Shown piece after piece: positions 1 through 5,030 of a stretch of DNA of 5,680 bases. This stretch comes from Acidimicrobiales bacterium. GTDB taxonomy: Bacteria; Actinomycetota; Acidimicrobiia; Acidimicrobiales; SHLQ01. The notes under the pieces were generated by a model. That model was not told where the DNA came from and did no database searches. It saw nothing but the letters and a program-made list of their open reading frames with translations. Where the stretch lies: positions 1 through 5,680 of the forward strand of contig JABDJW010000133.1 of assembly GCA_013002375.1 (NCBI GenBank), given 5' to 3'. The first letter of the stretch is position 1. Each line of letters opens with the position of its first letter. A program made the position numbers and the translations under genes.

Positions 1-392
1 TCCCGACGTCGGCCGGCCGCCAGATCGCCCATGCCATGACCGCGGAGCAACTGTTCGACACCATCGGCGTTCGGTTCCGGGCCGAGGACTTCCTGGCCGG
101 GGTCGGCGTCGACCGGGTCGACTTGCAGTGGAACATCACCGACCTCGACGAACACCACGTGCTGAGCGTGGGCAACGCTGCGATCAGCCACCACGCCGAT
201 CAGCACGCCGACGAGCCGGCGGCCACGTTGACGGTGACCCGCTCGGCCGTCGCCATGTTGTTGGGCAAGCTGACCGGCTTCGGCGCCGCGCTCGAATCCG
301 GCGAGCTCGCCGTCGAAGGCGATTCCGATGTCGTCGCGTCATTCTTCGACCACATCGACGGCTTCGAGTTCTTCGCCCTCGTCGAGCCGTAA
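1..392 (+). CDS. Alkyl sulfatase-type hydrolase, C-terminal SCP2-like domain (5' end outside window)
   Basis: The reading frame is open from base 3 to the TAA at 390-392, so this is the 3' end of a longer gene. The visible 129 residues match the C-terminal domain of class III (metallo-beta-lactamase fold) alkyl sulfatases of the SdsA1/BDS1 type: an AMTAEQLFDTIGVRF opening, then a strand pattern like DLQWNITDLDEHHVLSVGNA, an ATLTVTRSAVAMLLG segment, and a closing GDSDVVASFFDHIDGFEFF. In that family this SCP2-like domain follows the catalytic zinc domain and a dimerisation domain, and is thought to bind the hydrophobic alkyl chain; the enzyme cleaves sulfate from alkyl sulfates. The catalytic domain lies outside the window and cannot be checked. 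An internal ATG at 36 falls inside the conserved motif and is unlikely to be the true start. Only 12 bases separate it from the next gene, so co-transcription is possible. Confidence 0.82.
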   Translation, partial: PTSAGRQIAHAMTAEQLFDTIGVRFRAEDFLAGVGVDRVDLQWNITDLDEHHVLSVGNAAISHHADQHADEPAATLTVTRSAVAMLLGKLTGFGAALESGELAVEGDSDVVASFFDHIDGFEFFALVEP

Positions 393-404
393 CCGGGGCA
401 AACG

Positions 405-1433
405 ATGCGACTGACGTTCGCGTATCCGACCTCGCCGGGCGAGAGCACCGGGGGAGTGGTGGCGCTCTTCGAGTTCGCCAACGCGCTGAGTCGGCGAGGC
501 CATGACGTGCGATTCCTGCACGGGCCGGAGTGGCCCACCCGCATCGGATCGCTCGATGAGCTGCCGGAGAAGTGTCAGGGCCACGGGGTTCAGCACTTCC
601 TCGTCGACGCGATCGACGACCCTGCGGTGCCCGACGGCGACATCGTTTTCCTGTCCGACGCACCGGTCCGCTACGGGCTCCCCGCGGTCATCGTGCAGGG
701 CTACGGCATGTTGTCGCCCGAGCTCGAGGACGCGGTGTTCCGGGTGCCGGCGCCGAAGGTCTGTGTGGCGCGCTGGCTGATCGACACCGGCATCGGCCTC
801 GGCGCCCCAGCCGAGCAGTTCGTGCACGCGCCGTGCGGCATCGACCACGACATCTTCCAGGTCCGCACGCCGCTCGAGGACCGTCCCATCGACGTCGCCG
901 CATTGTTCCACCCCCACCGCGAAAAGGGCTGGCCCGATCTCCTGGCTGCCCTGCATCGCATCGTCGAGATGCGGCCGGGCACGCGGGGCGTGGTCTTCGC
1001 CCGCAACAAGCCTCCCCAGGAACTGCCGATGGGCATCGAGTTCGTGCACAGCCCCGACCACCAGCAACTCGCGACCGAGGTGTACGGCCGGACCCGAGTC
1101 TTCGTACAGGCCAGTCTGCGCGAGGGGTTCGGCCTGACACCGGTCGAGGCCATGGCCTGCGGTGCAACGTTGGTGACCACCGACAACGGTGGCTCGCACG
1201 ACTACGGCATCGATGGGGTGACCGCTCGGGTGACGCCGCCGGGCGATCCGGAGGCCTTGGCCACCGCGACCGTCGGGCTGTTGAACGACGACGCCGAACG
1301 GCAGCGCCTCGGGCGAGCCGGTGTCGACCATGTGCAGCAGTTCCGCTGGGATCGCTCCGCGGAGAAGCTCGAGCAGTTTCTCGAGCGCTACCGGTCCGAC
1401 CCGGCCGCGTTTCAGCACCCGGCCCAGTACTAA
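405..1433 (+). CDS. Glycosyltransferase, GT4-like (GT-B fold)
   Basis: This 342-residue protein has the layout of a GT-B retaining glycosyltransferase, which moves a sugar from a nucleotide donor to an acceptor in the cytoplasm. The N-terminal half starts with a beta strand and a glycine-rich acceptor-side loop (RLTFAYPTSPGESTGGVVAL, with GGV at residues 16-18). The C-terminal half carries the donor-binding signatures: HREKGW around 171-176, where GT4 enzymes have their Arg and Lys contacts to the donor phosphates, and the E-x7-E motif EGFGLTPVEAMACG at 240-253 (E240 and E248). NGGSHDYGIDGVTARV follows, as is usual in the family. It is somewhat shorter than many GT4 enzymes (about 370-400). 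The ATG at 405 has a weak GGGG at 395-398 as ribosome site. I see no signal peptide or membrane helix. Family assignment is firm; donor and acceptor are unknown. Confidence 0.9.
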   Translation: MRLTFAYPTSPGESTGGVVALFEFANALSRRGHDVRFLHGPEWPTRIGSLDELPEKCQGHGVQHFLVDAIDDPAVPDGDIVFLSDAPVRYGLPAVIVQGYGMLSPELEDAVFRVPAPKVCVARWLIDTGIGLGAPAEQFVHAPCGIDHDIFQVRTPLEDRPIDVAALFHPHREKGWPDLLAALHRIVEMRPGTRGVVFARNKPPQELPMGIEFVHSPDHQQLATEVYGRTRVFVQASLREGFGLTPVEAMACGATLVTTDNGGSHDYGIDGVTARVTPPGDPEALATATVGLLNDDAERQRLGRAGVDHVQQFRWDRSAEKLEQFLERYRSDPAAFQHPAQY

Positions 1434-1434
1434 A

Positions 1435-1459
1435 GGACAGGTACCGGTTCTACCCGTCC
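1435..1459. terminator. Hairpin between convergent genes, possible bidirectional terminator
   Basis: Arms 1435-1443 and 1451-1459 pair over nine positions (GGAC-A-GGTA with TACC-C-GTCC) around a 7-base loop. The single A/C mismatch in the plus-strand transcript becomes a G-U pair in the minus-strand transcript. It sits directly after the stop codon of the GT4 gene and overlaps the last codons and stop of the FkbM gene on the other strand. There is no U-rich run on either side, so intrinsic termination is uncertain; U-poor hairpins are common at gene ends in high-GC actinobacteria. Confidence 0.4.
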
Positions 1460-2283
1460 GTTGGCGTGAAGATCGAGCGGAGCCACTCGGTGGCGCCGGG
1501 GTGATCGGCGAGATCCTTGCGCAGGTAGGTGACCTCGCCCTGGTCGAGGAACATCTTGCCCACGAAGAGTTCGTGGGTGGGGTCGAGCAGCCGGGCCGCG
1601 GTTCGGCGCGCCGACCGGGAGTCGTACTCGAGGTACAGCACCTTCACCGTCGGTAACAGGGGAGAGAGGCTCTGGAGGACGTCCTCCTCCACGCCTTCCA
1701 CATCGACCTTGAGCACGTCGATGCTGGTCACGTCATGTTCGGCGGCCCAAGCCGCCGCGCTGCGAAGCTGCACGATCTCGTGCTCGTCGCCGTGCCACTC
1801 GGTCCGGATGACCGAGGACATGCCCGAATCGCTGCTGCCGAAGTAGAGCGGGAGCTCCTGGTCGGTGGCGTGGAGGCCGACCGGATGCACGACCACGTTG
1901 CGCAGCTCGGCGACGTTGCGCTCCAGCACCGCCCGCTGGGGACTGCCCGGCTCGAAGGCATGGACGGTGGCATCGGGGTAGTGGTGCCCGAAGTACACGG
2001 CCGCGGCTCCGCAGTTGGCCCCGACGTCGAGCACGACCCGCACGTCGTCGACGAACGACAGGATCGGGTAGGTCTTCCCGGCCAGGATGTCGCGGGCGAC
2101 CCAATGCGATGCGATCGTCGGTTCGCACTCGAACTCGACCGTTCGGCCATCGAGATCGTCGAAGGAGGCCCGGAGCGTGCTCGGCGGCCCCGTGCTCTCG
2201 GTTGGCCCGGCTGGCCCAGTTGGCATCATGCTCCCAGTTGGCCCTGTTTCCGATTGGTGCGGCGCGGCTCGGTACCGCTTCAC
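1450..2283 (-). CDS. FkbM family SAM-dependent methyltransferase
   Basis: The 277-residue product has the class I methyltransferase fold of the FkbM family, whose members O-methylate sugars, macrolides and similar hydroxyls using SAM. Visible motifs are VVLDVGANCGAAAVYFGHHY (SAM-binding motif I, DVGANCG at 86-92), HAFEPGSPQRAVLERNV (acidic residue of motif II, FEP at 110-112), and the family signature IDVLKVDVEGVEEDVLQSL at 188-206, followed by VLYLEYD at 215-221. The start is uncertain. The GTG at 2283 follows an in-frame TAA directly and has no clear ribosome site; ATG codons at 2229 and 2226 lie just after GGGAG. The first 40 or so residues precede the recognisable fold and include a Thr-Gly-Pro repeat (residues 13-33). 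The gene points against its neighbours, so it needs its own promoter, which I could not identify. Substrate unknown; a sugar in the glycan made by this locus is the likeliest guess. Confidence 0.88.
   Translation of the reverse strand: MKRYRAAPHQSETGPTGSMMPTGPAGPTESTGPPSTLRASFDDLDGRTVEFECEPTIASHWVARDILAGKTYPILSFVDDVRVVLDVGANCGAAAVYFGHHYPDATVHAFEPGSPQRAVLERNVAELRNVVVHPVGLHATDQELPLYFGSSDSGMSSVIRTEWHGDEHEIVQLRSAAAWAAEHDVTSIDVLKVDVEGVEEDVLQSLSPLLPTVKVLYLEYDSRSARRTAARLLDPTHELFVGKMFLDQGEVTYLRKDLADHPGATEWLRSIFTPTDG
2185..2247 (-). repeat. Degenerate 9-bp tandem repeat encoding a collagen-like Thr-Gly-Pro tract
   Basis: Seven consecutive 9-base units, read on the minus strand in frame with the FkbM gene, encode TGP TGS MMP TGP AGP TES TGP (residues 13-33 from the GTG start). 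The consensus unit is ACTGGGCCA. Because the unit is three codons, gain or loss of a copy would not shift the frame. The third unit contains the ATGATG that is the alternative start of the gene, so the repeat may be partly untranslated leader. It stands out from the non-repetitive sequence around it. Confidence 0.7.
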
Positions 2284-2326
2284 TTAGTGTGCTCGCCGTC
2301 GTTCCGTCGAGCAAAGCCGTTCAGTG

Positions 2327-2334
2327 AAGAGGAG
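2327..2334 (+). promoter_or_regulatory. Strong Shine-Dalgarno that decides the start of the next gene
   Basis: AAGAGGAG is a near-perfect anti-16S match and ends seven bases before the TTG at 2342. The alternative upstream GTG at 2324 would place this sequence inside the coding region and has no ribosome site of its own. The TTG start also aligns the protein end with that of its paralogue downstream. Confidence 0.7.
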
Positions 2335-2341
2335 CCCGTTC

Positions 2342-3304
2342 TTGGGCGATGAGCAGATCGTGTTCAACGTGGTGTGGACCGGCGAAGTGTTCCGCTACCT
2401 GCGCTACTTCGTGTTGAGCCAGTTCGACCACTGCGGCGCCCGCTATCGGTTCATCGCCAACGGATGCCCGCCGGATCAACTACCCCTGATGGAGGCCTTC
2501 GCCGAGCGCTACTCCGATCGCGTCCTCGACGTGTTCGCGATGGAGGGGGAGATGGTGCGGCACGGCTGGGCCCTCGATGCCGTCCTCGAGCAGCGAGATG
2601 ACGGCCCGTACTTCGGGCTGATCGATCCCGACATCATCGCCAAGGGTCCGTTCGTCGACGATTTCCTCGCCATGCTCGACGACGACTGTTGGGTGGTGAG
2701 TTCGGGCCGAAGCGTATGGTCCGAATCCGATGTCATTCCCGAGGGTCACGTCGGTGTCAACGGCGAGTACTTCTACAACGCCGACGGGTTCGTGTTCGGC
2801 GCCCCTCACTTCGCCCTCTACCGCCGCGATCGGCTCGATGAAACCATGGCTCGGTGGAACATCGGGTTCGGCGAAGCCGGCAACGGGCTCAGCGATGCTG
2901 CGCGGCAGCGGCTCATCGAGTCGGGTCTGAACTACTGGATGTTCGACACCGGCAAGGTGGTGAATGCTTTCCTGCAACTCGATGGCGGAACGCTGCGCCA
3001 CGTCGAACACGATTCGCTGCTTCACATCGGCGGCATCTCCCACCTGCTCGCGCCGGAGACCTTCGTCGAGGCGCAGGACGGCAGCGGCACGCAACCGGAC
3101 TGGACACAACTCGATGGCATGGAGACCCGCGCCGCGATCGCCCGGTACACGGCATCGGTGCTGGGTGAACTGGTCGAAGGCCGCCCGGTACCGCCGCTGC
3201 CGGCCGGCGTCGGGCCTGACGTCGAGGCCAAGTTGCGCATGGTCCGCGCCGAGCTCATCGGGCTGCTCGACCGCTATGGCGACGAGGTCGGCGTTGGCCG
3301 GTAG
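2342..3304 (+). CDS. Putative GT-A-like glycosyltransferase, first of two paralogues
   Basis: I do not recognise a named family. The 320-residue protein (from TTG 2342; 326 from GTG 2324) begins QIVFNVVWTGEVFRYLRYFV, like the first Rossmann strand of GT-A nucleotide-sugar enzymes. YFGLIDPDIIAKGPF contains a DxD (D95-P-D97), the motif that binds the metal and sugar nucleotide in GT-A glycosyltransferases. Further blocks are GEYFYNADGFVFGAPHFALYRR, FDTGKVVNAF, and LLHIGGISH near residues 226-234, whose histidines could provide the C-terminal metal contact seen in some GT-A enzymes. All are kept in the paralogue at 4068-5030, with roughly 40-50% identity by eye. No signal peptide or membrane helix is visible, suggesting a cytoplasmic enzyme. 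It opens the rightward gene block next to a TylF-like methyltransferase. The fold assignment is inference; another nucleotide-sugar-dependent or metal-dependent activity is possible. Confidence 0.6.
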   Translation: MGDEQIVFNVVWTGEVFRYLRYFVLSQFDHCGARYRFIANGCPPDQLPLMEAFAERYSDRVLDVFAMEGEMVRHGWALDAVLEQRDDGPYFGLIDPDIIAKGPFVDDFLAMLDDDCWVVSSGRSVWSESDVIPEGHVGVNGEYFYNADGFVFGAPHFALYRRDRLDETMARWNIGFGEAGNGLSDAARQRLIESGLNYWMFDTGKVVNAFLQLDGGTLRHVEHDSLLHIGGISHLLAPETFVEAQDGSGTQPDWTQLDGMETRAAIARYTASVLGELVEGRPVPPLPAGVGPDVEAKLRMVRAELIGLLDRYGDEVGVGR

Positions 3305-3308
3305 TCGC

Positions 3309-3339
3309 TTGGGGTGGCCGGGCCGACCTCTGGTACCTT
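3309..3339 (+). promoter_or_regulatory. Possible sigma-70-type promoter for the TylF-like gene block
   Basis: TTGGGG (3309-3314) and TACCTT (3334-3339) are 19 bases apart, and the latter is preceded by TGG, giving an extended -10. Transcription from here would give a leader of about 50 bases before the ATG at 3397. An inverted repeat TTCGA/TCGAA (3338-3353) overlaps the -10 end. The -35 is poor and the spacing is long, so this is tentative. Confidence 0.3.
3311..3330 (+). terminator. Weak hairpin after the first putative glycosyltransferase gene
   Basis: Bases 3311-3318 (GGGGTGGC) pair with 3322-3330 (GCCGACCTC) with one bulged G at 3325, one G-U pair and a 3-base loop, beginning seven bases after the TAG. 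No U run follows. It may attenuate or end transcription before the TylF-like gene, but it is GC-rich sequence where hairpins arise easily. Confidence 0.25.
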
Positions 3340-3396
3340 CGAGCGCTATCGAACGGCCGGGCGGACCCGTGTCATCACGCAGAAAGGGACGCGCCG

Positions 3397-4062
3397 ATGG
3401 AGCTTGATCCGATCACTCGGGCGGTGAATCGACAGCTCGAGGGGTACACCAGCTTCTTCTACGACTGCTGGGTGAATCTGCGAATCAACGGCATCTCCGG
3501 TGACTACGCGGAGTTCGGCTCGTGGGGCGCAAACACCATGAACCTGTCGTATCAGGGCATGGCCAACGCCGGCGACGTCCGCCACATGTGGGCCTACGAT
3601 TCGTTCGAGGGGCTGCCCGAGGCCACCGACGACCGCGACGACCATCCGGGGTGGCATCCCGGCAGCTCGGCCGGGCAGGGCGGCGTCGAGAAGTTCCACG
3701 AAGCGGCCGACCGGCACGGGATTCCGCGCGAGGCGTACACCGCGGTCACCGGCTACTACGACCAGACGCTGGCGCCGCTCGGCCCGGATGCGCCGCCCAC
3801 CGACATCGCCTTGGCCTATGTCGACTGCAATATGTACTCGAGCGTCGTGACGGTGATGGATTTTCTGGCGCCGCGGCTCAAGCACGGCATGATCCTCGCC
3901 TTCGACGACTACTACTGCTGGACCCCGGAACGGGTTTCGGGCGAGCGCAGCGCACTGATCGAGTTCCAGAAGGCCAACCCGCAGTGGAACTTCGAGCGCT
4001 ACAAGGACGTGCACCGCGCCGGCGTTGGTTTCGTGGTCGAGCACGCCGATCAGGTGCGGTGA
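3397..4062 (+). CDS. TylF/MycF-like SAM-dependent O-methyltransferase
   Basis: The 221-residue protein matches the TylF/MycF (macrocin O-methyltransferase) family, class I enzymes that methylate sugar hydroxyls, often with Mg2+. Landmarks in order are GDYAEFGSWGANTMNL (SAM motif I, 35-50), MWAYDSFEGLPE (64-75), VEKFHEAADRHGI (97-109), GYYDQTLAPL (119-128), IALAYVDCNMYSS (137-149), the LKHGMILAFDDYY block (161-173, Asp170-Asp171), and a terminal GVGFVVEH. The family usually reads D-x-D-x-Y at the fifth block; here it is D143-C-N145-M-Y, so one of the acidic positions is Asn. Length is close to the family core of about 220-250 residues. The ATG at 3397 has AAAGGGA at 3383-3389, seven bases upstream. 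Its stop overlaps or nearly touches the next gene. Together with the flanking putative glycosyltransferases it probably methylates a sugar in the same product. Confidence 0.85.
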   Translation: MELDPITRAVNRQLEGYTSFFYDCWVNLRINGISGDYAEFGSWGANTMNLSYQGMANAGDVRHMWAYDSFEGLPEATDDRDDHPGWHPGSSAGQGGVEKFHEAADRHGIPREAYTAVTGYYDQTLAPLGPDAPPTDIALAYVDCNMYSSVVTVMDFLAPRLKHGMILAFDDYYCWTPERVSGERSALIEFQKANPQWNFERYKDVHRAGVGFVVEHADQVR

Positions 4063-4067
4063 GTGCC

Positions 4068-5030
4068 ATGAGCGCGCCGCCGGCCGACGAGTCGCAGTAC
4101 ATCTTCAATATCGTGTGGACCGGTGATGTGTTCACTCACCTGCGCTATTTCGTGCAGAGCATCATCGCCCAGAGCAACGTGCGGTTTCGCTACGTGACCA
4201 ACATGTGCACCCCCGATTCGGCTGCGGAGATCGAGGCCCACGCCGCGGCGCACCCGGACCGGATCGTCGAGGTGTACGAGGCTTCGGTCGACACCATGAT
4301 CGCCCACGGACACTGCCTCGATCTCGTGCTCGACACCCGCGACGATGGGCCGTATTTCTGCTTCATCGACGCCGACATCAAGGCCGACGCCCCCTTCATG
4401 GCCGAGTTCATCGACCTGCTCGGCACCAACGACGCCGTGACCTCGGGCATCGAGGTATGGACCGACGACAACATCGTGCCGCCCGATCACATCGGCGTCG
4501 GCCTCGGCGGCCGCCACTTCTACCACCCCGACGGTTTCGTCTACGGCAGCCCGCACCTGGGGTTGTATCGGCGGGCGGCGGTCGATGCCACCCGGGCCAA
4601 GTGGGGCGTCGGCTTCGGTTCGGCCGGCAACGAGCTGACCGACGAGGTCAAGGCTCGGCTCGACGAGATGGGTCATCTCTACATGGCCTACGACACCGGC
4701 AAGATCTTGAACATCTTGTTCCAGGAGTGCGGTTTCACGTTCACTCATTTCGATCACCCGCAACTGCTTCACATCGGCGGCATGTCCCACTACCTGTCGC
4801 CACCGGAGTGGGACAAACGCAAGGGGGCCGACGGCGAACCGACCTGGACGACGTGGGCCGGCATGGAACCGCGAACCGGTGTCGCTCGCTTCACCGCCGC
4901 CATGGTTCGTGAACTCGCGGCCGGTCGCGGCGCGGCCGAGATCCCGCCGGGGCTCGACCCCGACATGGAGGCCCGCCTGGTGCGGGTACGGGCTGCGGTC
5001 ATCGACCTCATGGAGCGCTACGGATCGTGA
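4068..5030 (+). CDS. Putative GT-A-like glycosyltransferase, second of two paralogues
   Basis: The product is 320 residues from the ATG at 4068. It is a full-length paralogue of the protein at 2342-3304: QYIFNIVWTGDVFTHLRYFV at 10-29, YFCFIDADIKADAPF with D101-A-D103 as the DxD candidate, HFYHPDGFVYGSPHLGLYRR at 150-169, YDTGKILN at 208-215, LLHIGGMSHYLSPPEW at 233-248 and GMEPRTGVARFTA at 265-277. A GTG at 4059 overlaps the previous stop as GTGA and is an alternative start three codons upstream; AGGTG at 4052-4056 is better placed for the ATG. The frame is open upstream back to 3522, but that part is a shadow of the methyltransferase gene. The two paralogues differ most in residues 47-80 and 115-140, which might set sugar specificity. 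No membrane segment is visible. Function is inferred as for its partner. Confidence 0.6.
   Translation: MSAPPADESQYIFNIVWTGDVFTHLRYFVQSIIAQSNVRFRYVTNMCTPDSAAEIEAHAAAHPDRIVEVYEASVDTMIAHGHCLDLVLDTRDDGPYFCFIDADIKADAPFMAEFIDLLGTNDAVTSGIEVWTDDNIVPPDHIGVGLGGRHFYHPDGFVYGSPHLGLYRRAAVDATRAKWGVGFGSAGNELTDEVKARLDEMGHLYMAYDTGKILNILFQECGFTFTHFDHPQLLHIGGMSHYLSPPEWDKRKGADGEPTWTTWAGMEPRTGVARFTAAMVRELAAGRGAAEIPPGLDPDMEARLVRVRAAVIDLMERYGS

Noticed and set aside
339..1418. Long 359-codon minus-strand frame opposite the GT4 gene
   Set aside because: Antisense shadow of a clear GT4 protein; composition is His/Arg/Val-rich and shows no domain.
2281..2289. Short palindrome CACT-T-AGTG in the divergent spacer
   Set aside because: Four-base arms are too short to support an operator without a second copy or known regulator.
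2480..3109. 209-codon minus-strand frame opposite the first putative glycosyltransferase
   Set aside because: Antisense shadow; the same pattern recurs opposite the paralogue at 4050-4790, as expected when conserved sense codons are read backwards.
1440..3337. Several GGTACC hexamers (1440, 2271, 3187, 3332), three near gene ends
   Set aside because: About two are expected by chance in this base composition, and one is inside a gene; no consistent flanking sequence.
3522..4067. Upstream extension of the second putative glycosyltransferase frame to 3522
   Set aside because: It overlaps the methyltransferase in another frame, is Arg-rich and motif-free, and the paralogue aligns only from about 4068.
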